A stretch of DNA of 64,000 bases, from contig OZ253454.1 in assembly GCA_965261475.1 (NCBI GenBank), positions 372,001 to 436,000 on the forward strand, read 5' to 3'. Positions within the stretch are counted from its first letter, which is position 1. Every line of letters begins with the position of its first letter. Below are positions 17,296-25,674 of this stretch, one piece after another. Under the pieces are notes generated by a model. That model made no database searches, had not been told where the DNA came from, and was given only the letters and a program-made list of their open reading frames with translations. The position numbers and the translations under genes were made by a program. This DNA comes from G965261475 sp965261475 [NCBI: bacterium]. GTDB taxonomy: Bacteria > SAR324 > XYD2-FULL-50-16.

Positions 17296-17646
17296 ATGAT
17301 TGATTTATTGACAAAATTTTCTAGTCAGTGGATTAGAAAGGATTTACCAAGGTTTGAAGTAGGCAATACTGTTCAAATAGATTATCGTATTGTAGAGGAA
17401 GACAAAGAAAGAATTCAGCCTTTTGTAGGACTAGTGATTGCTTTCCACAGAGGGTTTAACAATTTAGATGCTACTTTTACAGTTAGAAAAGAAGTTAGAG
17501 AATTTGCTGTAGAAAGAAAGTTTGCTTTGCATTCTCCTAGGATTGATAAGATTACTGTGTTAAAAAAAGGCTATGTTAGGAGAGCAAAACTTTATTATAT
17601 GCGTAAGCTATCTGGTAAAGCGGCGAGATTGAGTGAAAAAAAATAG
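17296..17646 (+). CDS. rplS: 50S ribosomal protein L19
   Basis: The 116-residue protein has the L19 pattern: PRFEVGNTVQIDYRIVEEDKERIQPFVGLVIA, FTVRKE and HSPRIDKITVLKKGYVRRAKLYYMRKLSGKAAR. It overlaps the start of the next gene (yraN) by 14 bp. Confidence 0.97.
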   Translation: MIDLLTKFSSQWIRKDLPRFEVGNTVQIDYRIVEEDKERIQPFVGLVIAFHRGFNNLDATFTVRKEVREFAVERKFALHSPRIDKITVLKKGYVRRAKLYYMRKLSGKAARLSEKK

Positions 17647-18007
17647 TAAGTTTTACTTTTCAAGTAAGCAAAAGGGCAAGTGGACCGAAAAAATTGCTTG
17701 TGGCTATTTAAGGTTGAAAGGATATACTATTATAGATAGGAATTTTGAAACTAATTTTGGCGAATTAGATATTATTGCCAAGAAGCGTGGTGTTGTTATT
17801 GTAGTTGAGGTTAAATCTCGGTTTCAAAAACATAGCTGGCACCCTTTGACGGCAATTGGAGCTAGAAAGAAGAAAAAGATAAACCAATTAGTACAATATT
17901 ATATTCAAAGAAACAATCTTTTTGACTATAATATTAGGATTGATGCTATTACTCTAGAGAGAAATTTTTTTTGGTTTACTATTAAGCATTATAAAAACAT
18001 TTTTTAA
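17633..18007 (+). CDS. yraN: YraN/UPF0102 family nuclease-like protein
   Basis: The 124-residue protein begins at a GTG inside the rplS 3' end. It has the UPF0102 core: GKWTEKIACGYLRLKGYTIIDRNFETNFGELDIIAKK followed by VVVEVKSR. The E-x-D and E-V-K residues are the expected PD-(D/E)xK metal-site positions. Its cellular role is not established; it is often found near the rpsP-rplS operon. Confidence 0.9.
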   Translation: MKKNSKFYFSSKQKGKWTEKIACGYLRLKGYTIIDRNFETNFGELDIIAKKRGVVIVVEVKSRFQKHSWHPLTAIGARKKKKINQLVQYYIQRNNLFDYNIRIDAITLERNFFWFTIKHYKNIF

Positions 18008-18019
18008 GAAACAATAACT

Positions 18020-18301
18020 ATGGCAAATCATATTTCTGCTTTAAAAAGAATTAAGCAAAATAAAAAAAAGAACATTAGGAATAGAGCTGTGCGCTCTAAA
18101 TTGAGAACAGAATTGAAGAAGTTCTGGCTTTTAATTTCTCAAAAGAAAGTAGAAGAGGGGCAAAAACAGCTTCCTTTGATACACAGTATTATTGATAAAG
18201 CTAGGACGAAAGGAGTAATTAACAAAAACTTATCATCTCGTAAGAAATCTCAAGTACATAGTTGGTTGCAGGAATTATTGACAAGTACGAACAAAGTTTA
18301 G
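18020..18301 (+). CDS. rpsT: 30S ribosomal protein S20
   Basis: The 93-residue basic protein starts MANHISALKRIKQNKKKNIRNRAVRSKLRTELKKF, the S20 signature. KGVINKNLSSRKKSQVHSWL is the C-terminal helix. It is the last gene before the transposon. Confidence 0.95.
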   Translation: MANHISALKRIKQNKKKNIRNRAVRSKLRTELKKFWLLISQKKVEEGQKQLPLIHSIIDKARTKGVINKNLSSRKKSQVHSWLQELLTSTNKV

Positions 18302-18405
18302 CTTGATAAATACTAGCTAAAAAATTGAATACTTTTAGATATGTATTTTTGCGTAATATTTTGCTGAGCTCACAATTACTCTAAACTTTTATTTGATGAC
18401 GAATT

Positions 18406-18413
18406 AATTTTAA
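18406..18413. repeat. 8-bp target-site duplication, left copy (aattttaa)
   Basis: It is identical to 22129-22136 on the other side of the element. IS1595-family insertions are known to make 8-bp duplications. Confidence 0.9.
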
Positions 18414-18436
18414 GGGAATTATACGCTTAAAAAACC
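18414..18436. repeat. left terminal inverted repeat (23 bp)
   Basis: It is the exact reverse complement of 22106-22128, beginning gggaattatacgcttaa. Confidence 0.95.
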
Positions 18437-18454
18437 AAAACAAGCAAAAACCTC

Positions 18455-18483
18455 TTGACAAATAAGGGTTTTTATGCTATCGT
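18455..18483 (+). promoter_or_regulatory. transposon-internal promoter
   Basis: TTGACA (18455-18460), a 17-bp spacer and TATCGT (18478-18483) lie just inside the left end and would drive the transposase and the coupled R-M gene. Confidence 0.55.
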
Positions 18484-18515
18484 ATAAGTATAAATTAAAT
18501 AAGGGAGAAAATCAA

Positions 18516-19460
18516 ATGAAAACTAAAAAAAGAATAGCAAACACTTTGTCAGTATGGGAATTTATGAAACAATTCCCGACTGAAAATAGTGCTAGAAAAT
18601 ACCTAGAAAATAAACTTTGGAATGGCAAACCAACCTGCCCTTTTTGTAAGCAAGATGATAAAAAAAGAATTTGGAAATCTGCAACACAAAAAGGTTTATA
18701 CAAATGCAAAGATTGTCGCAAAAATTTTACAGTAACAAAAGGTACTGTATTTGAAAGTAGTAAAATTGATTTAAAGAGTTGGTTATACACACAATATTTA
18801 GTAGTGACTGCAAGAAAAGGTATTTCTTCCTTACAATTATCAAAAGAAATAGGGGTTAGACAAGCTACAGCGTGGTTTATGCTACAAAGATTGCGTGAGG
18901 CATGTAATTCTCAAAGTGGTATGCTTTCTGGAGTGATAGAAATGGACGAAACCTATATCGGTGGTAAAGAAAAGAATAAGCATTCTAATAAAAGAATAAC
19001 AGGAACACAAGGTAGGAGTACAAAAACAAAAGCAGTAGTGGTAGGAATGCGAGAGCGAGGTGGTAAATTTAGAGCTGGTAAGATGGAGATTGTAAACAAA
19101 AAAACAATTCAAGAAAAGATTGACAAAAACATAGAAAAAGGTAGCATTATATGTACAGACGAAGCCAGACACTACAAACAAATAAGAGGCTATCATCATA
19201 AACTAGTCAATCATAGCGTAGGCGAATTTGTAAAAGGAATGGCAAGTACAAATGGAATAGAAAGTATGTGGGCGTTGCTAAAGCGAGGTTATCACGGCAC
19301 TTTTCATCACTTTAGCAAAAAACACATAGACCGCTATGTTGATGAATTTAGTTTTAGATTAAATTTTTGTAGTTGTGAGCTAGATACTATGGATAGAATA
19401 CAAAATTTATGTCAAGCTACACAAGGTAAGAGATTAACTTATAAAAGATTGATAAAATGA
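18516..19460 (+). CDS. IS1595-family transposase (DDE_ISXO2 type)
   Basis: The protein is about 314 residues from ATG 18516, which has a ribosome site GGGAG at 18503-18507; the frame is open from 18474 but that part overlaps the promoter. It has an N-terminal zinc ribbon (CPFC ... CKDC, about residues 36-65) that binds the transposon ends. The catalytic DDE_ISXO2 domain carries EMDETYIGGKEKNKH, ICTDEARHYKQ and STNGIESMWALLKRGYHGTFHHFSKKHIDRYVDEF. Its stop overlaps the start of the R-M gene (ATGA). It should mobilise the whole 3.7-kb unit. Confidence 0.93.
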   Translation: MKTKKRIANTLSVWEFMKQFPTENSARKYLENKLWNGKPTCPFCKQDDKKRIWKSATQKGLYKCKDCRKNFTVTKGTVFESSKIDLKSWLYTQYLVVTARKGISSLQLSKEIGVRQATAWFMLQRLREACNSQSGMLSGVIEMDETYIGGKEKNKHSNKRITGTQGRSTKTKAVVVGMRERGGKFRAGKMEIVNKKTIQEKIDKNIEKGSIICTDEARHYKQIRGYHHKLVNHSVGEFVKGMASTNGIESMWALLKRGYHGTFHHFSKKHIDRYVDEFSFRLNFCSCELDTMDRIQNLCQATQGKRLTYKRLIK

Positions 19461-21139
19461 ATGAGACTTTATCAACCATTAATATAAATAGCCAATTAGT
19501 AAATTTAGGTTGGTGTATCACTGGCAATAAGAGGAATGTTTTTGTAGAGGGGGAATGTAAGACGAAAGAACAAAAAAATCAACTTCAAAAAAAAAGACCT
19601 GATTATATCCTATATGAAAGTAATTCTATTAATCCGCTAGGTATTATAGAAGCAAAGAAACCAAATGGAGATTTAGACAAAGCATTAAAGCAAGGTTTTG
19701 ATTATGCTAAAAAAATAGGAGCTAAAATTATATTTGCATCAGATGGTTTTATAGTTAAAGCAATGAATATTTACAAAAAAACATTAACTATTGATGAAGA
19801 AAGAATAGAAGGATTTGTAAGTGAAAATATTTTAAAGAAATTAGTTTTAACTCCAAATTTGGAAACAGACAGTAATATTATAAAAAACAGAAATGAACTT
19901 ATTAAATTATTTGATAAAGCTAATAATAGTTTAAGAGCTGATGGTGTAGATGTAGGCATTGATAGTATTTATGAATTTTGTAGTATTCTTTTTATAAAAT
20001 TAAAATCTGAAACTGATAAAAAAATAGAAGAATATTATAGCTGGAATAATTTGGTGCAGAATAGTGGCCAGAACCTTTACAAAAAATATACAGAAATTAT
20101 TGGTTATTTTAAAAAAAAGTATAAAGGGATTTTTAGAGAAATAAAAATACAAAATCCAGCTACGCTTGAGAAAATTGTAATTAGTTTAAAAGCTCTAAAT
20201 ATTTCTAATACAAATATTGATATAAAAGGAGGCTCTTATGAATATTTTCTTAAAAGATATTCGTCCAAAAATAAAAGCGTTTTGGGTCAATATTTTACTC
20301 CTAGACATATTACACAAATGTTAACTATTTTATTAAATCCTAAAATAGATGAAAAAATATATGATCCTTTTTGTGGAACTGGTGGGATGCTAACAGAATG
20401 CTATAAGTTTATTAGAAAAAATATTACTCAAAATAACCAAATAAAAAAACTTAATTTAAAAACACTGTTTGGGAATGATATTACACTTGGAGCATCTCAA
20501 TTAGCTAAAATGAATATGGTTTTGTTAGGCGACGGACACTCTAATATCCAAAAATTAGATAGTTTAAATAATCCCGTAAATAATAAATATGATTGTGTAA
20601 TTACCAATATACCATTTAATTTACCGCAAACAGACAAAGGTCGTTTATATAATTCAGGTGATACTAACTCTAATAATATTTGTTTGAGACATTGTATTCA
20701 ATCTATAAAAAAGGGAGGGAGAGCTTGTATTATTATTCCAGAAAATATTTGTTATGATAACCATTATCAAAGTATAAGGAAATTTTTATCAGAGAATGGG
20801 AATATAAAAGCAGTTATAAGATTACCACGAGAAACATTCAAAACTTACACTACAGCTAGAACTTGTATTTTATATATTACAGACATAAAACAAAGTAAAA
20901 CAAAGAATTATTCTTATATAGAAATAAAAAATGACGGATACTCCAAAACTGCTTGGAGAGAACCTACATTAAAAAATGATATTCCAAAGATTTTAGAATA
21001 CAGAGAAGAATTAGGTAAAAAATCTATTAGAAAATTAAATTCTAATTATCATTTTATTGTGGAAAGAAAATGCTCTGTTAAAACTACTAAAAAGAGACAG
21101 GGGGGGGGGGGTATTATTTACGAGATGTTCTTGAATTAA
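19457..21139 (+). CDS. Restriction-modification protein, nuclease + N6-adenine methylase part, currently truncated at a poly-G tract
   Basis: The 560-residue product has three parts. Residues about 1-130 form a type I HsdR-N-like nuclease domain (KRPDYILYES ... GIIEAKKP, i.e. D...E-x-K). Residues about 150-260 form a helical HsdM-N-like part. About 265-520 is an N6-adenine methylase with SVLGQYFTPRHI, DPFCGTGGMLTE (AdoMet motif I) and TNIPFNLP (an NPPF variant, I for the first P). At G12 (21100-21111) the frame passes into GGGGIIYEMFLN and stops. With a G count one more or two fewer, translation would continue into the specificity segment at 21112-21612. The architecture is a single-chain R-M-S (type IIG-like) enzyme. 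It is coupled to the transposase by ATGA. Confidence 0.85.
   Translation: MNETLSTININSQLVNLGWCITGNKRNVFVEGECKTKEQKNQLQKKRPDYILYESNSINPLGIIEAKKPNGDLDKALKQGFDYAKKIGAKIIFASDGFIVKAMNIYKKTLTIDEERIEGFVSENILKKLVLTPNLETDSNIIKNRNELIKLFDKANNSLRADGVDVGIDSIYEFCSILFIKLKSETDKKIEEYYSWNNLVQNSGQNLYKKYTEIIGYFKKKYKGIFREIKIQNPATLEKIVISLKALNISNTNIDIKGGSYEYFLKRYSSKNKSVLGQYFTPRHITQMLTILLNPKIDEKIYDPFCGTGGMLTECYKFIRKNITQNNQIKKLNLKTLFGNDITLGASQLAKMNMVLLGDGHSNIQKLDSLNNPVNNKYDCVITNIPFNLPQTDKGRLYNSGDTNSNNICLRHCIQSIKKGGRACIIIPENICYDNHYQSIRKFLSENGNIKAVIRLPRETFKTYTTARTCILYITDIKQSKTKNYSYIEIKNDGYSKTAWREPTLKNDIPKILEYREELGKKSIRKLNSNYHFIVERKCSVKTTKKRQGGGGIIYEMFLN
21100..21111 (+). repeat. G12 mononucleotide tract, likely phase-variation switch
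   Basis: Twelve consecutive G residues sit at the junction of the methylase and specificity parts. The downstream frame is joined when the count is 10 or 13, and not with the 12 seen here. Such long G runs are otherwise absent from this AT-rich window. Confidence 0.85.
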
Positions 21140-21612
21140 AAGAAAATAAACAAAAATTAAAAGAAAATAAAATTTATTACGAACCTAGATTATCCTCTGC
21201 TACAAATACTATTACAAAAAGAGGAAGTGGAAGATTAGGTAAGAATATAAAGAAAGATAAAATAATTATAAAACCAGGAGATTTAGTTATTGGGACTTTA
21301 CATACTCAAAGCGGAAATGGACTTTTTGGGATTAGCGATGATTATTATATTGCTACATCTCAAATAGTAGGTAGAATAAACGAAAATGTTATAAATAAGG
21401 AATATTTGATACTCCAATTAAAAAAAATACTTCCAGAATTAAAGTCAAACGATTTGGTAGGTAGAGAAACATATAGACCAGAAAAAATATTATCATTAAC
21501 AATACCTAGACAGCCCGACAATTTTATAAAAGATTTACAAGAAATTAAAAAATTAAAAGATAAAAAAGAAGAAACAGAAAAACAAATTAGGAAATTAGAA
21601 AATAAATATTAA
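21112..21612 (+). pseudogene. Specificity (HsdS-like target-recognition) part of the R-M gene, out of frame in this state
   Basis: From the end of the G tract the frame reads YYLRDVLELKENKQ, then through YEPRLSSATNTITKRGSGR, IIIKPGDLVIGTLHTQSGNGLFGISDDYYIATSQI and EYLILQLKK to a C-terminal coiled coil (LQEIKKLKDKKEETEKQIRKLENKY). IKPGDLVIGT...Y(I/V)AT followed by a terminal helix is the layout of one HsdS half (target-recognition domain plus conserved helix). It has no start codon of its own that would give the whole domain. It is best read as the switched-off 3' end of the upstream gene rather than a dead gene. Confidence 0.8.
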
Positions 21613-21675
21613 CTAAATAATAATAAAACAGAAATAAGAATGTATAGAACACAACCAGAATTAGGACAATAAATT

Positions 21676-21873
21676 ATGAAAAAGAATAAAACAACAATCC
21701 CAGTTAAAAAGAAAAAAAGATATTATAATTATACAGGAGGAATGTCTGCTGATTGTATGGACGGAGATGAAATGGCAAAAGCAAAGCATTATTGTTTAGA
21801 TTGTGAAAAATATTTTAGTAGATGTAGAAGTTTCACTTGCCCTTGTTGTGGAGCAGAAATGCAGGAGCTATAA
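21676..21873 (+). CDS. Small zinc-ribbon protein (transposon passenger)
   Basis: The 65-residue protein has a lysine-rich N-terminus, a GGMSADCMDGDEM segment and a C-terminal zinc-ribbon-like HYCLDCEKYFSRC...FTCPCCGAEM with two CxxC pairs. I do not recognise the family. It lies inside the transposon, 63 bp after the R-M reading frame, and may be co-transcribed. A DNA-binding accessory or controller role is possible but not shown. Confidence 0.6.
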   Translation: MKKNKTTIPVKKKKRYYNYTGGMSADCMDGDEMAKAKHYCLDCEKYFSRCRSFTCPCCGAEMQEL

Positions 21874-21924
21874 AATAGAAAAAAATTGATTTTCGCTTAA
21901 TAAAAGAAATAGTAAAAATAATCA

Positions 21925-22089
21925 ATGAAAAAACAAAAAAAGACTAGCTGGGGTGAGGGAAGTATGCACCTTACAGAAAAACAAAGGGAAAGGGCAGAAA
22001 AAGCAATAGGAAAAGAAAATATGAAAGCAATAGATGAGGCTTTAACAGAAGGTTTTCAAAAGATGGGACTTATTAAAGATAAAAAATAA
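21925..22089 (+). CDS. Small hypothetical helical protein (transposon passenger)
   Basis: The 54-residue frame runs from ATG 21925: MKKQKKTSWGEGSMHLTEKQ, then charged helix-forming sequence (RERAEKAIGKENMKAIDEALTEGFQKMG). It ends 16 bp before the right inverted repeat. It has good helix periodicity and lies in line with the other passengers, but no known family is recognised and no strong ribosome site is seen. Confidence 0.5.
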   Translation: MKKQKKTSWGEGSMHLTEKQRERAEKAIGKENMKAIDEALTEGFQKMGLIKDKK

Positions 22090-22105
22090 AATTTTTTTCA
22101 TAAAT

Positions 22106-22128
22106 GGTTTTTTAAGCGTATAATTCCC
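22106..22128. repeat. right terminal inverted repeat (23 bp)
   Basis: It is the exact reverse complement of 18414-18436. Confidence 0.95.
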
Positions 22129-22136
22129 AATTTTAA
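22129..22136. repeat. 8-bp target-site duplication, right copy (aattttaa)
   Basis: It is identical to 18406-18413 and lies only 4 bp before the dnaG ATG. Confidence 0.9.
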
Positions 22137-22140
22137 TATA

Positions 22141-23895
22141 ATGTATTCTAAGGAACAAATTAGATTTATAGTGCATGGTGTAGATTTAGTTACTCTGATT
22201 GGACAGCGTGTCCATTTAAAGAAAACTGGGAAAAGCTATTTGGGGTTGTGTCCTTTCCATCAAGAAAAAACACCTTCTTTCCATGTAGATCCAGTAAAAA
22301 AATTTTATCATTGTTTTGGTTGTAAAAAACACGGAGATGCTTTGCAGTTTTTGGTGGATGATGGCAATAGCACTTTTTTAGAAGCAATAGAACAACTAGC
22401 TGTAATGCAAGGTATAGCTTTGCAAGCTAATAAAAAAAATTTTCATCCTAGTAGAAAAATTTTGGAGGTAGCACAAAATTTTTTTTTAGAAAATGCACGA
22501 AATTTGCCTGTTGAAGTTAGAGCGTACTTAGAGAGTAGAAAGTTTCATTTAGATAGTATCAAAAAGTTTGAAATAGGTTATGCTCCTAACGCTTGGGACG
22601 GTTTGAAGAATTATTTACCTCAGGATTCTTTTTTAGACGCTCAAAAGGTTGGGTTATTAAGAAAATCTGATAAAAACAAGAATCATTATTATGATTTTTT
22701 TCGACATAGAATTATGTTTCCGTTTAGAGATTATCAGGGAGCTTTGATTGGTTTTGCTGGCAGAAGTGTAAAAGCAGAAGATCAGCCTAAATACTTAAAT
22801 TCACCAGAGATCGAATTATTTCAAAAAAATTCTTTTTTCTATGGGTTATATCAAGCAAAACAAGCGATTCAAAAAAAAAAGCGTGTAGTAGTGGTAGAAG
22901 GATATACAGATGTTATGAGAATGTCAGAAAAAGGGGTAGAAGAAGTAATTGCTGTTGCTGGTACTGCAATTACAGAAAAGCATATTTATGCCCTAAAACA
23001 AAAAATGACAGAAGTAATTTTTTTATTTGACGCAGATTCGGCAGGGAACAAGGCAGCTATGAGGGCAACTCGTATGTCTCTCAGTTATGGTTTGGATGCT
23101 AAAATTGCTATTTTACCTGCTAATAGTGACCCAGATAGTTTTTTGTTAACTCACAGCCTAGATGCAATGTGTGAGCTATTGACGAGGGCAGAAGATGTAT
23201 TGCAATATATTTTGACTCAGCAAAAGAATTTGTATCAAGCCAGCGGTTTGTCGCAAAAGAATAAAATTTTGAATGATTTATTAGAGTTTGGAGGTAGTAT
23301 AGTAGAAACTAGCAAGCAGAGTATTTTTTTATCAGAGGTTGCTAAACACTTTGAAATAGATGTGCGAGTATTGCAACAAAAATTTTATCCTACTGTTGAA
23401 AGTGAAAAGCAAAAAATAAATTTTAACAGGGTAGAGAATACAGAAACTAAATTGCTCAAAGCTGTTTTACAAAATTTAGAGACTTTTCCTTTGTTAAGAA
23501 AATATTTACAACCTCAAGATTTTTCCAATCAACTAATTCAGAGGTTACTACAAAGGCTGTTTTCTATACAGGATCAGGAGATTATGGCTTCTAGTATATC
23601 AGAGTTTTTACAAATCTTTTGTGATGATCAGAAGATTGTATCTTTACTTTTATTTTGTAGCAAACACGAAGATCTTACGCAACCACAAGGCAAACTAGAG
23701 CAATGGGTTTATGATATCAAGAAAAAAAGTATTTACCAAAATTATGCTAGTAGCATTTACGCTCATTATTCTAGAGCAAAGCAAAAAGAGTTATGGCAAG
23801 TCTATAAAGCAAAATTAAAAAAAATTGAGCATTTAGCATCAAACACAGAGTATAAGAGGGTAGCCTCTTTTACAAATTATAAACAAAATATATAA
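22141..23895 (+). CDS. dnaG: DNA primase
   Basis: The 584-residue protein has a zinc-binding domain ([13 protein letters not shown] ... [12 protein letters not shown]) and the RNA polymerase/TOPRIM core ([11 protein letters not shown] with the catalytic Glu, then [13 protein letters not shown] with the DxD). A C-terminal DnaB-interacting helical part follows. It makes primers for lagging-strand synthesis. The IS1595-type transposon ends 12 bp before its ATG, so its native upstream promoter has been displaced and transcription must come from the element's right end or from read-through. It is followed by rpoD 5 bp later. Confidence 0.96.
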   Translation: MYSKEQIRFIVHGVDLVTLIGQRVHLKKTGKSYLGLCPFHQEKTPSFHVDPVKKFYHCFGCKKHGDALQFLVDDGNSTFLEAIEQLAVMQGIALQANKKNFHPSRKILEVAQNFFLENARNLPVEVRAYLESRKFHLDSIKKFEIGYAPNAWDGLKNYLPQDSFLDAQKVGLLRKSDKNKNHYYDFFRHRIMFPFRDYQGALIGFAGRSVKAEDQPKYLNSPEIELFQKNSFFYGLYQAKQAIQKKKRVVVVEGYTDVMRMSEKGVEEVIAVAGTAITEKHIYALKQKMTEVIFLFDADSAGNKAAMRATRMSLSYGLDAKIAILPANSDPDSFLLTHSLDAMCELLTRAEDVLQYILTQQKNLYQASGLSQKNKILNDLLEFGGSIVETSKQSIFLSEVAKHFEIDVRVLQQKFYPTVESEKQKINFNRVENTETKLLKAVLQNLETFPLLRKYLQPQDFSNQLIQRLLQRLFSIQDQEIMASSISEFLQIFCDDQKIVSLLLFCSKHEDLTQPQGKLEQWVYDIKKKSIYQNYASSIYAHYSRAKQKELWQVYKAKLKKIEHLASNTEYKRVASFTNYKQNI

Positions 23896-23900
23896 AAAAT

Positions 23901-25664
23901 ATGATACAAAAAAAAAATACTCGGATGAGTGTGATTACACAAAAGGTAATGAATATTGTCAATAATAAAGAATCTATTATAGACGGCAATGCACTTAATA
24001 AAATATTGGAAGGACATTGTAGCGACGATGAGATTCAAATGATTTATGTTACTTTATCCAAAAAAAATATAGAGGTAGTAGATAATTTTGATCTTCAAGG
24101 ATCAGCTGCTAGCATAGAGAAAGCGTTAGATGAAAACGATACTAAGGATGACGCCGAAGAAAAAAAGAATTTTAAAGATCATGTCAAGGTTTATTTAAAA
24201 GAGATGGGCAATATCAAATTACTTACTAGAGAGGGCGAAGTTGAAATTGCACAAAAAATAGAAGAAAACCAACAAGAAATGCTCAGCATTCTTTTTTGCT
24301 CTGATTTAGTCTTAAACTATCTATTTAATTTTTTAAATACATTTGATCAAAAAGAAGTACGCATCAAGGATGTTGTCTCTGGAATGGACGAATACGATAA
24401 TGTAATTGAAGACGACCAAGGCTCTTTGAATGGTGTAATAGCTAAGTTGAGCAAAATCAAAAAACTACAAAAAAAGAAAAAATCAATTACTAATAAAATC
24501 GTTGCTACTGTAGAGACAGAAGCCAAAAAAGTGCTAGAGCAAGAGCAAAGAGAACTAGACCAAAAAATATTGGCATTACTCAAATTGATCAATTTTAATA
24601 CTAAACAGATTGAGATTTTTTTAAAAGTTATCCTAGATCACAATGATAAAATTGATAAAGTTTTACAAGATCTTAGTCAATACCAAAAAGGTCTTGTTAT
24701 TTCTCCTAAATTGGCAAAGGAATTTGTAGATAGCTATGAGCAAAAAGATCAAAAACATTTTAACAAAATACAAAAACAAGTTGCTAAAGAAACTCCAAGC
24801 AGTTTTTTTATTATTAGAAGGTATCTAGAAAAGATTCAGTTAGGAGAGGAAAAGTTTCATAGAATGTTAACAGAAACCAATTCTTCTTTGATAGTATTTC
24901 GTGATACTATTAAGACACTCAAGAAAGTTCAACGCAAAGTACAAGCAGCAAAGGGCAAATTGATTGAGGCTAATTTAAGATTGGTAATTAGTTTATCAAA
25001 AAAATACATGAACAGAGGGTTGCAATTTTTAGATTTAATTCAAGAAGGCAATCTAGGTTTGATGCGTGCAGTAGATAAGTTTGAGTATCGCAGGGGGTAT
25101 AAATTTTCTACCTATGCTACTTGGTGGATTAGACAGTCTATTACCCGCGCTATTGCCGATCAAGCAAGAATTATTAGAATACCTGTGCATATGCTAGAAA
25201 CTATTAACAAGCTCAAAAAGGCAATTCGTAGTCTCTCGCAAGAGTATGGTAGGGAGCCTTTTCCAGATGAACTTGCAGAGGTTATGGAAATGCCAGTTGG
25301 AAAAATTAAAAAAATATTAAAAATAGCAAAAGATCCTATTTCGTTAGAAGCACCTGTAGGTGATGAAGAAAATTCTCATTTTGGTGATTTTATTCAAGAC
25401 AACAGCTCTCCACTTCCTTCTGATGTGGTAGCTAGTGTTTATTTAGGAGATGTGATACACAATGTGTTAGATACACTAACTACTAGAGAAGCTAAAGTGC
25501 TAAAAATGAGGTTTGGTATAGGCGAAAAAAAAGATCATACACTAGAAGAAGTTGGGCAAGATTTTGATGTTACTAGGGAAAGGATTCGTCAAATTGAAGC
25601 CAAAGCTCTAAGAAAGTTGCGTCACCCAACAAGAAGTAAGCATTTAAAAAGTTTTTACGAGTAA
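23901..25664 (+). CDS. rpoD: Primary sigma factor RpoD (sigma-70)
   Basis: The 587-residue protein has an N-terminal region 1.1, region 1.2 ([29 protein letters not shown]) and a charged non-conserved region. Region 2 follows ([61 protein letters not shown]), then region 3 and region 4 ([30 protein letters not shown]). It directs RNA polymerase to housekeeping promoters. TTGACA/TATAAT-like boxes found in this window fit this factor. It is in one operon with dnaG and ruvB (10-bp gap). Confidence 0.97.
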   Translation: MIQKKNTRMSVITQKVMNIVNNKESIIDGNALNKILEGHCSDDEIQMIYVTLSKKNIEVVDNFDLQGSAASIEKALDENDTKDDAEEKKNFKDHVKVYLKEMGNIKLLTREGEVEIAQKIEENQQEMLSILFCSDLVLNYLFNFLNTFDQKEVRIKDVVSGMDEYDNVIEDDQGSLNGVIAKLSKIKKLQKKKKSITNKIVATVETEAKKVLEQEQRELDQKILALLKLINFNTKQIEIFLKVILDHNDKIDKVLQDLSQYQKGLVISPKLAKEFVDSYEQKDQKHFNKIQKQVAKETPSSFFIIRRYLEKIQLGEEKFHRMLTETNSSLIVFRDTIKTLKKVQRKVQAAKGKLIEANLRLVISLSKKYMNRGLQFLDLIQEGNLGLMRAVDKFEYRRGYKFSTYATWWIRQSITRAIADQARIIRIPVHMLETINKLKKAIRSLSQEYGREPFPDELAEVMEMPVGKIKKILKIAKDPISLEAPVGDEENSHFGDFIQDNSSPLPSDVVASVYLGDVIHNVLDTLTTREAKVLKMRFGIGEKKDHTLEEVGQDFDVTRERIRQIEAKALRKLRHPTRSKHLKSFYE

Positions 25665-25674
25665 GATTCGTAAA

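Larger units (their letters stand above)
18414..22128 (+). mobile_element. IS1595-family transposon carrying a restriction-modification gene and two small passengers
   Basis: The 3715-bp element is bounded by perfect 23-bp terminal inverted repeats (18414-18436 and 22106-22128, starting gggaattatacgc). It is flanked by 8-bp direct repeats aattttaa. Inside, all on the plus strand, are an ISXO2-type transposase, an overlapping nuclease-methylase-specificity gene, a zinc-ribbon protein and a 54-residue helical protein. Perfect ends and target duplication indicate a recent, intact insertion. It lies between rpsT and dnaG, and its right end is 12 bp from the dnaG start codon. Confidence 0.93.

Noticed and set aside
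23901-25664. Alternative genetic code (TAA as sense) to explain the cas9 stop
   Set aside because: TAA is the normal stop of many intact genes here, e.g. ruvB, dnaG and rpmG.
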